Below are positions 23,458 to 34,236 of a stretch of DNA of 64,000 nucleotides, one piece after another. The notes below the pieces were generated by a model that did not search any database, was not told the DNA's origin, and worked only from the letters and a program-made list of their open reading frames with translations. The stretch's first letter is position 1. Each line of letters opens with the position of its first letter. Both the position numbers and the translations under genes were made by a program. Source of the stretch: Cardiocondyla obscurior (lineage: Eukaryota; Arthropoda; Insecta; Hymenoptera; Formicidae); assembly GCF_019399895.1 (NCBI RefSeq), contig NC_091869.1, forward strand, positions 4,526,001 through 4,590,000, written 5' to 3'.

Positions 23458-26306
23458 TTAATTTTCGTCCGAAGATCCGCTAGAACTTTCTGGCATGGTG
23501 TTGAACCAATTTTCACGAGCTCCCGTAATCCTAGGTACAAAAACATTAAAAAAATTTATGTAGTACATTTTTCTACGTATGATAAACTTTACAAGTATTT
23601 AGCAATTTTGCATTTAACCTTTGATAAAAATGTTAATATAAAAAAAAGTTTGCCGTAGTTCTAATAATTAAGAAAGAAAAAACACAAATAAGTTAATGAA
23701 ATCTTTACCTTGTACGTTGGCGCGTACATGTCGGCAGTGTAAGTGAAGTTCTATAATAATGTGGTGTGGCACTTGATGCTGCTTCGTCCGGCCTTCTGTG
23801 TAATGTCATAGTTTCATGAAGAGATGTAACGAGCTCGTCCTCGTTATCTAAGTAATAGCGGGAACCCGTCGCGCTTTTGCAGTTCTCGCACTCACTTCGA
23901 TAATCGTCCGTGTCGTCGTGTAAAGTGGGTAACGCTTGCATGCTACAGGTACAAGTCACCGATTCAAAGCTACCGCTCGCATTGATCTCGTTAGCTACGC
24001 TCAACGAAGGCTGCAATTGAAAATCATTATTAGTAATATTAAATGTTTTAAAGTAGGGTGTATTATAAAATACATTGTACGTTTTTATACCGTGTATTCG
24101 CGAGTCCGTTCGGGTACGCTTGTCGAGTCCACGGCATAATTTTCTGATTGCGCCAAACCGGATGCTGATGCCACAGAAGCGTCTTTGTAAAACACATTCG
24201 AGTCTTTGGTATTTTTGTAACTGCTGGAAGTTGCAACTGCAGCTGCGGACAGCTGCACAGAACGCGACAGACTTTGAGATGCCGCAATGTTGCTCGGTGA
24301 TAAACGAAGATAATCCCTCGCCGAACAATCTGTCAAGACATCCTTCGTTCTATTGACGACGCAAGTCAACGTGCGCGGAATTGTGCGATGGGAGGACACG
24401 TCCGAATTCGACAGAGTCGCTGATATCGTGAACGCGCCGCCACTGCTACCGCTTTGACGTGAGAACATGGTCGTATGCTGGCGATAGCTCTTTGGTATAG
24501 TGGAATGCGATATCGGTAGCAATGGTTGTGTACTAGCGTTGGCTACCGCGGAGTGTTGGCTGTCGTTGAAACTTGTCATGGCGACCGATGAGACCGGTAA
24601 GTTCTCATATGTATTTGTTCCCATTGTAAAACTCGTAGTGGAGGTGCTAGTATTCAGACCGACAGTGGATGACGCACTGCTTTGGCTTATTGGTCGATAA
24701 CCGCCAGAATACGCGGGACTAGACAACGGTCTACTCGAAGACGACATCAAAGGTGTATGCAATGTACTGTCGGACGACGCTTGTGGGTTTACGGTGTTCA
24801 AGTCGCTTTGCGTATCTGTGACAACCGCTACGCTCGCATGATTGTTGCCATTTGGCATGTAATTATCTGAGAAGTTCATCGACAGCAACGTGTGCGGATT
24901 TATCGACAGTAATGCTTGTTCCGCCCTCGCGGCTGCGATTGCTTCCTCGTAAGGAGGAGGAGCCTCACCACGCGGAAAGTAATTGCTGCCTGGAGGCTTC
25001 CACAGGGAATAACCTGTCCCACAAGGTATGTCATCCATGGGAACCCCGTGGGGTAGCCCGCCTCTCTCCAAGTATCCCATATTACCTAAGCTTCTTTGGT
25101 CCTCTCCAAGTTGTCTATTTTCTCGGCCTGCCACACAAACTAAAAATAAGATAATTTTTATATCGTCAGTTTTACATTTACGAAAATAAGTGCACATTTA
25201 ATCGTTCGTGTCACTGCATTACCTTGTATTTTACGTTGACGCAAACGATGTATCAAAAAAAATAGCAGACTCAATGAAAATATTGCTGTCACGAAACTGG
25301 CAACCGATCGCAGACCTATATCATAATTTACATTTCCATCTATCGCGTTAGTCCCTGCTTCGTCGGCCTTGTCATTCGACAATGCGTCGTCCAGACAAAT
25401 AAACTCGCAACAGGTATTACCTCGTCGGAAAGACTTGCAATTCTCCTGTACAAAAAGTGAATTTATGATACGAGTTCTTCCAAGTTTAAAAGTAAAAAAA
25501 TTTACTCAGTTACTAGAATGACGCTGTGTGTACCTCCAGAAATTTGCAAATAAATGCTTTGCACAATTTCGGATTGCCATTGTCACAAATGCAGAAGGTA
25601 CATGGTTCAGGTCCAGGAATGTAGTGATAGCCGCTTTCATAAGAGTGCCCATGCTGATCCTTGCAAGCGACTCCACCTTCTGCGTGCACTGTAAATATCA
25701 ATGCATATTATACTCGTCAATTATTTCACAAATTATATATCATATATTTCTTTTACTTTCTGCTAATTGCCAAATTAGAAGAAAGACATCCAGGCGCAAT
25801 ACAAAACGCAATTTACTCCGTTTCGCGGCGAAAAGTTCAATCTCGCCTCGTCATTATTCAGCTCGAAGTCTCGATCTGAATTCAATTCGACTTAATTTGC
25901 AGAGTAAATGTCGCTGACAAGAGTATACATGTTATATCCGCGGACGCACGCACGAGCGCACACACACGCACGCGTACGCGCACATGCCCGCGAGCCGCGA
26001 ATCCACACGCGCGCGGACAGCTTCGCGCGTGTGCACTTTTATGCACACACGTTATATAGAACGTGTCCCATTTTTTCCTGACAGCCCTCGAGCGTTCGGC
26101 TTTGAGGCGCGAAGCACGTTCGCGGGGCACAATACCGCGGCTTCCTCCGGTAATCGATGCGGCTATAAAAATAAAAAGGCGCGACGGGAACGCGAGCGCC
26201 CGCGGACGTTTAAATACTATTAAATGAACTCACCTTTCAGCCGGGTGAGGGTGAACGTCAGGACCGCGTAACCGAATAGGTTACCGCCGCAGCTGCTGCG
26301 TCTCAT
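23458..26306 (-). CDS. VWC-domain single-pass membrane protein with PPPY motif (DGCR2/IDD-like)
   Basis: Six minus-strand exons: 26306-26234, 25688-25534, 25445-25223, 25127-24091, 24010-23709, 23530-23458. All have GT/AG borders and consistent phases, giving 620 residues. Residues 1-28 are a signal peptide with the ATG at 26304-26306. A von Willebrand factor C-type domain spans roughly 30-96 (GVACKDQHGHSYESGYHYIPG, then CxxCxC, CKAFIC, CKSFRRGNTCCEFIC). A transmembrane helix is at ~122-141 (SVASFVTAIFSLSLLFFLI) followed by basic RLRQRK. The Ser/Thr-rich cytoplasmic tail carries a PPPY motif at 207-210, a ligand for Nedd4-family WW domains. The stop follows ...SSGSSDEN. The layout of VWC, membrane helix and PPPY tail matches what insect annotations call DGCR2/IDD, but the LDLa and lectin domains of vertebrate DGCR2 are absent, so the name is tentative. 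Type I membrane topology is inferred. Confidence 0.82.
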
Positions 26307-26880
26307 CCTGCATCTGTTATCTCGTCATAACGTCCGGTGTGTCTCCGGGTCGGCCCCGCGAGATCCTCCTCCCACCTTCGCCGCCACTTCGTCCTCGCCG
26401 AGACCTTTGGACCTCCAAGCGACGTCACACCGCATGCCGTAGCATCGTCTGGTATCGGCGATCCCTCATTTCCTCACCGTGCTGGACTCTCGACCGCTAG
26501 AAGGGGGAAAAAAAAAAAGAAACGAGGACGCGCGCGCTAACCCCGCCGCCTGGCAACTACCATGCCTCGCGAACTCTCGACGTATTCGCACACCCTCACG
26601 CACTCACGCACTTCGCTGCGAGGTTCGCAATCTCTTCCCTTCGATCTCGTTGTTCCTGGATTGTTCAACGTCCACGGGTTGACCGTGGCAACGAGCGATT
26701 AACGTCGAGCAATTCCGCGGCACCGACTCCCGAAATGATCGATTAACGAGCAAACACGGGCCGTCGCCGCGAGCGAAATGCCATGCGACGGTGGCACCGC
26801 CTTTTTGGTCTTCGCGGAAAACCGGAGGGCTTACGGGCGGAGGCGTAGGTATCGTCGCATGTGACTATACTAACAGACTT
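25930..26880 (-). promoter_or_regulatory. CpG-rich first-exon/promoter region of the DGCR2-like gene
   Basis: Composition switches from AT-rich to strongly GC- and CpG-rich around the first coding exon (ATG at 26304-26306) and stays so up to about 26.87 kb. This is typical of a TATA-less CpG promoter. No TATA box is visible near the ATG. Confidence 0.5.
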
Positions 26881-27101
26881 TTTTTTTACTGGAAGAAATC
26901 ATTGATCTTTGATTTTTTTTTTCTTTTTCACGTCAAATATTAATTTCTATCAATCTCTATCGTTTCTCCGGGGGAAAGTCTTTTTATTAACCATTATCAA
27001 CTCATCAAATTTTCGTCAACGTCGTGTCCTCTCGCGGATTTTCTCCACAAGCCGTGAATCAACCCCCGCGCCTTCCCGCGGGGGTCGATCGACGCGTGAA
27101 T

Positions 27102-27296
27102 CAGTGATCGCAGATTTTAGACGGGCAACATACGCACACTAGGCACAATGCCGTGTCTGTGTGTGCCTGTAGCGCCTGCTAATGCCTCGGACGCAGAGAG
27201 CCCAACTCGGAATCGCGGCTTCCACGCGACAGATACAGAGGCTCGTCCGTGTGAAGCCAGCGTTTCGGTTGCCGTCGGATAGAAGAACAGGCCAGA
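27102..27296 (-). repeat. Left arm of the ~195-bp inverted repeat flanking the intergenic block
   Basis: Base for base the reverse complement of 31119-31313 with only a few substitutions (about 98% identity by eye). Read on the minus strand it starts right after an acceptor-like TATAG at 27298-27302 and points toward the DGCR2-like start codon, so it may be a 5'UTR exon. Its own 62-codon frame is nearly identical to that of the right arm, but this follows from the duplication and does not show that it is coding. Confidence 0.85.
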
Positions 27297-27718
27297 CCTA
27301 TACACTGTCTGTCCTGTTCTTTCGTGGCGTCGCCGGCAGATATCTCAGATCCGCTTCTCGGTAACATCGCGGAGTCTAAAATAATTTTAAGTAGTACGAA
27401 ATTCGAGTTACCGAATTGTGTATGATCCGACATTTTCAATGTATAATGTAATATAAGTTTTTAATGTACAATGCAACAAAAATTTTCCGTCCCACTTAAA
27501 CAGACTGCGGACTGTCGGTTGTATATACTTTTCATATTTTCTGCAAGTACAACCGGTGTGGTTAAAAATTTTTGATGCATCCTACACATCATTTTTCCTA
27601 AAGCAATATAATATTATTGCAAATAAATATATGTAATATATGTATACAGGCGCGCGCCTGTATTTTAATTTAAGGAAATAAGACAGCTGTCTTATTTAAT
27701 TCATTAAATAATAAAATT

Positions 27719-27986
27719 GTAAAAAAAAGCATAATTTCTCTGAAAGTAATATATATTAAAGTACATGCATATAAAAATATATAAGTATACCTAAAACATA
27801 TGTAATATAACAATTAAAATAAAAAGAAATAAAGACAATGAAATAAAGAATTTGTAAAAAAAGCATCATTTCTCTGAAAGTAATATATATTAAAGCATAT
27901 GCATATGAAAATATATAAGTATACATAAAACATATGTAATATAACAATTAAAATAAAAAGAAATAAAGACAATTAAATAAGAAATT
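27719..27986. repeat. Tandem duplication, two ~134-bp AT-rich units
   Basis: The unit containing TTTCTCTGAAAGTAATATA occurs at 27735 and again at 27869 (period 134), with near-identical sequence through both copies. The second copy ends in an A-tract (about 27991-28008). Confidence 0.85.
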
Positions 27987-28021
27987 TGTAAAAAAAAAAA
28001 AAAAAAAAGCATGCGACTCAC

Positions 28022-28250
28022 GAATCTGCATGAGCTTCAGCGGAGTTGTTGCCGGTGACTGTAACATAAATAGGAAAATATTAATTCAGACATGTTAGTT
28101 TCTTTTTAATAAAGATTTTGATTTAAAAATTAATGCTTACCTTAAAGTTGCTCCGCCGATGCAGGATACCCCCCGGGCCTGCTCCTCCTCTCAGATGGGA
28201 GGTCGTCGTCGTCGTCGAGTCATCTTTTCGCGCACTGGAAACTCTCGCGA
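28022..28250 (-). repeat. Left copy of mirror-image candidate non-coding exons
   Basis: On the minus strand, two exon-like blocks are visible. One ends at 28141 with GCAACTTTAAG then donor GTAAGC. The other, 28058-28022, starts after TTATGTTACAG and ends at donor GTGAGT. Their inverted counterparts lie at 30755-30860 and 30963-31006 with the same splice signals and the shared text TCGGCGGAGCAACTTT and ACTCCGCTGAA. They are candidate 5'UTR exons for the minus-strand gene; transcription is inferred only. Confidence 0.5.
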
Positions 28251-28340
28251 AATACTGTCATTAACCCCTAACGCTATCACTCATAATTTAAATTATCACT
28301 CGTTAGTTTACATTATCACTCACAGTTTAAATTATTATTA

Positions 28341-30073
28341 AAACACGGCACCCCGTATTATAAACAAAAACGCGAAACTGTACACTCACACTCACTCACA
28401 CTCACTCACATAATATTCACCGCGCACTTCATAACACTATGACTCATATTCACCGCGCACTTTATTACACTATCACTCATACCTAGTTTAAATTATTATA
28501 AAACAAGGAAAAATTGTTCGACTAGGACTTTAAAATTACTAAAATACGCATCGCACAATCCGGCGTACCGCGAATCTCTCAAGCAGCAGATGCCAATTTC
28601 CCGAATTGCGTGCAGTAGCGCACGCACTATCAGACACGGCTAACCATCCAGAAAACGACACTCCGCGAGGGACCGACGAATACCCCGGCTGTACGACGAT
28701 CAATTACAAAATAAATTAAAAACGCGAATTACTATATCCCGAAAGCGCGAAACAATATTTCGATTACGAGAAAAGCGACCTTGTTTTGTAATAATTTAAA
28801 CACGGCACCCCGTATTATATACAAAAACGCGAAACTGTACACTCACACTCACTCACACTCACTCACATAATATTCACCGCGCACTTTATTACATTATCAC
28901 TCGTAGTTTAAATTATTATAAAACAAGGAAAAATGTTCGAATAGGACTTTAAACTAAAATACGCATCGCACAATCCGGCGTACCGCGAATCTCTCAAGCA
29001 GCAGATGCCAATTTCCCGAATTGCGTGCAGTAGCGCACGCACTATCAGACACGGCTAACCATCCAGAAAACGACACTCCGCGAGGGACCGACGAATACTC
29101 CGGGCTGTACGACGATCCATTAAAAAATAAATTAAAAACGCGAATTATAACCCGAAAGCGCGAAACAATATTCCGATCACAAGAAAAGCGACCTTGTTTT
29201 ATAATAACTTAAACACGGCATCCCGTATTATATGCAAAAACACAAAACTGTACACTCACACTCACACTCACTCACACTCACACTCACTCACATAATATTC
29301 ACCGCGCACTTTATTACATTGTCACTTAGAGCGTAACTTATCATAAAACAAGGAAAAATTGTTCAAATAGAAATTAAAAAATACTAAAATACGCATCGCA
29401 CAATCCGGCGTAACGCGAATCTCTCAAACAGAAGATGCCGTTTCCCGAATTGCATGTAATAGTAGTGACCGGCAATAATAGCATGACTCACTGCGACAAC
29501 GGTGACTAACGCGCGTAAGCTAGGGTGAAGTGCGTCAGGCCTTACCGCGGATCGCGTACGTGAGTCCTGAAGTACCGAAAGAAACGAGAAAACGAGGGAA
29601 AAGTTGGAGGAAGGCATCTTCATGGTCTGTTCTGTTCGCGACCGTACATGTGAGAGAGAACGCACGAGTGATCGCTAAGAAATCATTAGAGGCGCCTATA
29701 ATGATTTCTTAGCGATCACTCATGCGTTCTCTCACACGCACGCGGAACAGAACAGAACATGAAGATGCCTTCCTCCAACTTTCTCTCTCGGTACTCCAAG
29801 GTTCACGCACACGATCCGCGGTAAGGCCTAACGCACTCCACCCTAGCTCACGCGCGTTAGCCGCCGTCGCCACAGTGAGTCAAGTCATCATTGCCGGTCA
29901 CTGTACACTATTAGCACGTCTTACCAAACAGAAAATCGACACTCCGCGAGAGATAACGCGTACTCCGGCTGTACGACAATCAATTAAAAAATAAATTGAA
30001 ACGCGAATCACTATATCCCGAAAGCGCGAAACAATATTCCGATCACGAAAAAGCATCCTTGTTTTATGATAAA
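28341..30073. repeat. Tandem array of ~0.41-0.46-kb units, the third one interrupted
   Basis: Units start at AAACACGGCA(C/T)CCCG at 28341, 28798 and 29211 (spacings 457 and 413). Each carries (ACTCAC)n-type short repeats, TCACCGCGCACTT, CAATCCGGCGTA, GACACTCCGCGAG and AAAGCGCGAAACAATATT in the same order. The third unit breaks off near 29457 and resumes near 29914 (GACACTCCGCGAGAG, then AAAGCGCGAAACAATATT to ~30073). The break is filled by the near-palindrome at 29458-29913. Confidence 0.85.
29458..29913. repeat. Long near-palindrome (foldback element) inside the third tandem unit
   Basis: Arms 29458-29688 and 29699-29913 are reverse complements at roughly 85% identity, with a ~10-base centre (GAGGCGCCTA). 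The outer ends read TAATAG...GTGACCGGCAA and its complement ...TTGCCGGTCACTG...CTATTA. Shared inner landmarks are GGCCTTACCGCGGATCG, TTGGAGGAAGGCATCTTCAT and AGTGATCGCTAAGAAATCATTA. An RNA copy would fold into a hairpin of more than 200 bp. Confidence 0.85.
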
Positions 30074-30098
30074 ATAACGTTCTCCGCGCACTAGATCA

Positions 30099-30340
30099 CT
30101 CGCGGGATATTCACGACACTTCCGTTAAATCTTTAAACACGACCCTGAGACGTAAGCGCGGTCCAACTGTCACTTTAATCCTTCGGTCGGTGTAACGAAC
30201 GACACAAAACTTGCACGAAGCATCGATATAAAACGGGCCGCGATATAAAATATTCCTACCGCGGTAGACACTCGCGGGATAGTCCACGACACTTCCTTTT
30301 AACCTTGGATCTCGACACAAAAATCTAACTGTCACTTCAA
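30099..30340. repeat. Two degenerate direct repeats, period ~172 bp
   Basis: CTCGCGGGATA(T/G)TC followed by ACGACACTTCC and AACTGTCACTT occurs from 30099 and again from 30271. Identity drops between these landmarks. Confidence 0.6.
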
Positions 30341-30480
30341 GCAAGGTCCACGTCACCTTGTTGCTCGGTCAAAAGTCGTCGGTAGAATGACCGCGGAAAC
30401 TTCCCCCAACCCCTTCCATGTTTTCCCTACTATCGCGCGGGATATTCCTTACCCCCTTGTGTTACCCCCACCGGGGGGTA

Positions 30481-30740
30481 TTCACTATCCCGCTTTTTAT
30501 CTTTACCGTTATTCAAAACGCACAACCACCTTTTTCGTTAAATTTTGAATTTTGACTCGAGTAATTGATAGCTCAATAATTATCGAATAGAACAGAATAT
30601 TAATCATAATTTCACTATCCCGCGTTTTATTTTTACCGCGCTTCAGAACGCGTTATCGCCTTTCTCGTTAAATTTTTGATTTTGATTCAAGAAATCGATA
30701 ACTCAATAAGACGTCGAACGGAACAGAATATTAATCGTAA
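30481..30740. repeat. Tandem duplication, two ~130-bp units upstream of the F-box gene
   Basis: TTCACTATCCCGC begins at 30481 and 30611. Both units continue with TTTTAT, TTTACCG, TCGTTAAATTTT and end in AACAGAATATTAATC(A/G)TAAT. Confidence 0.85.
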
Positions 30741-30754
30741 TTTTTCTGTTTCAG

Positions 30755-31117
30755 ATAATACTCTAGCATTGAAGGAAGGATCGACCCGACATTCCGCAGA
30801 CATCCTGAGAAGAGGAGGAGAACCAGGAAGGGTATCAGGCATCGGCGGAGCAACTTTTTGGTGAGAATTAATTCTTTTTTATACAATCTTTATTAAAATT
30901 AAGCTTTACATTAATTTAAATGCTAACATATCTACATTAATATGTTTTATTTTATGTTACAGTCACCGACAGAACTTTAGAACTCCGCTGAAACTCATAC
31001 AGATTGGTAAGATATGATTTTCTTCGTAGTTTGTAATTGCGGTCTTTTAAAAAATAACGCGCGCATGGATTCTTTTAGTAAATTATAAAATCATTACAAA
31101 ATCTTTTTTTTGTATAG
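30755..31117 (+). repeat. Right copy of mirror-image candidate 5'UTR exons upstream of the F-box gene
   Basis: Candidate non-coding exons: 30755-30860 (acceptor TCTGTTTCAG, donor GTGAGAA), 30963-31006 (acceptor TTATGTTACAG, donor GTAAGA), and one starting at 31118 after TTTTTTTGTATAG that runs into the right arm. They lie on the same strand as and just upstream of the F-box coding exon, so they would make a spliced 5'UTR. Each has an inverted counterpart at 27.1-28.25 kb. Confidence 0.5.
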
Positions 31118-31118
31118 C

Positions 31119-31313
31119 TCTGGCCTGTTCTTCTATCCGACGGCAGCCGAAACGCTGGCTTCACACGGACGAGCCTCTGTATCTGTCGCGTGGAAGCCGC
31201 GATTCCGAGTTGGGCTCTCTGCGTCCGAGGCATTAGCAGGCGCTACGGGCACACACGGACACGGCATTGTGCCTAGTGTGCGTATGTTGCCCGTCTAAAA
31301 TCTGCGACCACTG
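31119..31313 (+). repeat. Right arm of the ~195-bp inverted repeat
   Basis: Reverse complement of 27102-27296 at about 98% identity. It begins one base after the acceptor-like TATAG at 31113-31117 and ends ~250 bases before the F-box start codon. It probably belongs to the F-box 5'UTR. Confidence 0.85.
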
Positions 31314-31565
31314 GCGTGAATTCAGTTCTGCCACGCGTATATATGTCCATGCGTGCGATACGGGCAGACGCGAAGTTCGCGAGGAGGAGGACGGTGGTGG
31401 TGGCAGTTAGAGGTGAGTGTGGCGAGCGAGACGAGCGGGCGGCACGGTCGCGAGAGAGTAGGCTGGTAGTGCTGTAAGTCGTGATCGCGAGTTCGGTGCG
31501 TGCACACATCGGCTCGCGGTACGTATCGCGCGTGCATGCACTCAACTTTATATGTATATACATAT

Positions 31566-34236
31566 ATGCCCGTCTCGGCTGTGAACGGCGCGGCCGCGGC
31601 CACGATCGGCGACAGGTCGAACAGCGAAGGAAACGGCTCGCGATTCCGGCCGATCGGCTGGTTGAGCGTGATGCGAGCCTGTGACGACACGTCGGACGTA
31701 TTGCGGCTGGCAAGATTTCACGCGGCGATGACGGCGAGCGGCGTCGTCGCGACGGCATCGGAGAACGGGAACGAGGACGTTGCGACAGCGGAGATGGTGG
31801 CGACTTCGACGAAGCGCGAGGGACAACAGCTGTCTAGGCTGTGCACAGCGAACAGCTGTTCATCTTGCGTCCTTGCCTGCCGCGCGTCAGAAATGCCGCA
31901 GGAAGACCACGGCCCGACCTGGAATAATCTGCCCACCGTCATCCTGCAGGAAATATTCTCATATTTGTCGCACGAGACCAGAATAAGAGCCTCCCAGGTA
32001 TATATGTACAAGAGAGAATGCGAGAGAGACAGAAAGAAAGAAAGAGAGAGAGAGAGAACGACAGAGTCAGAGTGAGAAAGAGCGAGCAGGAAGCGTTAGG
32101 AAGGAAAGAGATGACATGTCTTGTTTTTCTTCTTCTTTCACGCTGTAAACTGACCTGACATTGTGCCTGTCGATAATGCCGTGCTACGAAAATATTTCTT
32201 ATTGAACATATACTATTGAAAACGTCCACCATGGTTCTTTTTCTCTTTCTCTTTCTCTTTTAATTTGACACGCTTGCTTAACCGTTATTTGCATGAGCCG
32301 AAGTTTAACTTACTAACGTTATCACGATGTGTGAATGTGTACGTGAGGACTCGAGTTTCTTTTCTATGTATTGTGTGGAAGAAATAATGTTATCAATTCT
32401 TTAGGACTTATTCTTAATTAATATAAAATTAGTTCAATAGGTTTGTTGTTGAATTTCCACAGGTTTGCAAAAATTGGAGATGTACTTTATTCCACCCAAA
32501 TTTTTGGAAAAAAATCACTTTTGTGTTAAGGGATCAAGATAGCGTTATGTGGGCCCGGTTAGTAAATCCAGATTAGTTGAAAAGAAAAAAGAATAAACCA
32601 GATTAGTCATATATTTATAGACTTGTTAAATATTGTATAATACACATAGCATATTTATTATAGATTTTTGGCAAATCGTTTTGCTTTGAGTGTTCACGAA
32701 GCTACAATTCGTTGGCATATACCTAGATCTATCAACTGCCTAAGCGAGACGTGCAAGCTTCTGAAAAAACTAGGTCAAAACAGACAGTTAAAAAAATTGT
32801 TCTTGGAATTCAACAGTAATACTTGCGATTCTCCTTTCGATAACGAAGATGTCAGGTATTAATTAAAAATGCAAATCAATTATTTCGTCATTTTTACTAA
32901 AAAAAAAAAAAAATTGTTTACTTTGCAGTAACTACAAAAAATCCACATTGTTAGTAAAGTCCTTGGTAAATATTATTGAGACTTCTAATTGCCTGGAGAC
33001 TCTGAGTCTGGGATGTAGAGAAGAGTTGATAATGAATTTATCAGAAATCTTGGAACCTCTCCGTCTTCATCACTCCAAACATTTAACACACCTCAGTCTG
33101 GCATCTATTAAGGACGATCCCGACTATTATGACTTCTTTGAATTTGATAATTCTATTTTTAATTCATTTATCAGATTGTCTATCTTAACTCTGGATTATG
33201 AGTATGTCAGCGATACTTTACTGGAAGCGTTAGATAGTGGATGTATGCAGAGACTTGTGATTCATATACATGGTTGGAAAGAAGATTATCCGGGAACAAC
33301 AAATATGGCCTGGCAAATGTTTGTTCAAAAAAAGTGAGAGCATTAACTATATTTAGAATTATCTTAGTTATAAATAAAAATAGTATTTTAATGGAAGAGG
33401 ATGAGTTTTAATTAATAATTATTTATTTGCAGTCCACAGTGTGAATTAAGACTCAATCTTATACATTCTTATGCCGGCGTTAAGGTTTTGGATACTGATA
33501 TATTTTGCCCTGCTATGCCATTAACACACTTACAAGTTTTGTTTTGCGAAAACATTAATATCAGAGCACTACATCGATTATCAATGTGGTATGCACACAC
33601 GCTCAAATCATTAACATGGATAGATTCGATTAATCGCAAGCAGTATGTACCATCAACATTTGATCCAAACGATCCAAATGGGTAAGGAATTTTTTCACTT
33701 TAACTCGTATCTCCCTGATGATAAAATATAATTTAAATATATAATTTTATTGTTTATTATAGTCCTGACTCTTTAGTTTTGATGGCATGGAAGTGTACTA
33801 AACTTACAAAGATGGTGTTCCTGGGTCATAAATATTATCAAGAAAATTTGTTGGCTATCGCGCGTCTTAGAGGCAATACTCTTAAATTACTGGTATTTGC
33901 AAAAAGTGATCTGACATCTGAATTTGAATTATGGCTTCAAGATCAGACTGAAAACATCGAACGTGTAAGTATACGAGTACCTTGACAAATATCTTTTATA
34001 TTTTTAAATATAAAAATTTAGAAGTCGCATTTTATACGATAAGAAAATAACAAAATTTGAAGTCAGTAGAAAATTTTGTAAGTATACAATATTTCAACAC
34101 TTAGGAAATTCGAGATATAATGGGTCCACATTGGATGCCGTTAAATGATTCAGATCTGCCAATGGTAATACTGAATCCTTTCAAAGGCGACAGTAGAGAA
34201 GTGATAATGCCGTTGGTTCTCAGTGATCAAAAATAA
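31566..34236 (+). CDS. Fbxo33: F-box protein, FBXO33-like
   Basis: Seven exons: 31566-31997, 32463-32557, 32664-32855, 32929-33333, 33433-33681, 33763-33964, 34105-34236. All GT/AG (one GTTAGT donor) and phase-consistent, 568 residues. An N-terminal Ala/Gly-rich region precedes an F-box starting near residue 115 (WNNLPTVILQEIFSYLSHET, RIRASQVCKNWRCTLFHPNFW), the Skp1-binding module of SCF ubiquitin ligases. The rest is leucine-rich with irregular repeats (LKKLFLEFN, LTHLSLASI, LSILTLDYE, LTHLQVLFCENI, LKLLVFAKS), the substrate-binding part. The F-box and the following helices resemble FBXO33. The start is uncertain: in-frame ATGs at 31536, 31566 and 31893 are possible; 31566 is chosen as the start of the compositionally coding part. 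The 5'UTR overlaps an inverted repeat. Substrate unknown. Confidence 0.82.

Noticed and set aside
27117..27305. 62-codon ORF conserved at 27117-27305 (minus) and 31110-31298 (plus)
   Set aside because: Similarity follows from the inverted duplication; too few differences exist to show selection on the protein, and the segment fits a 5'UTR exon.
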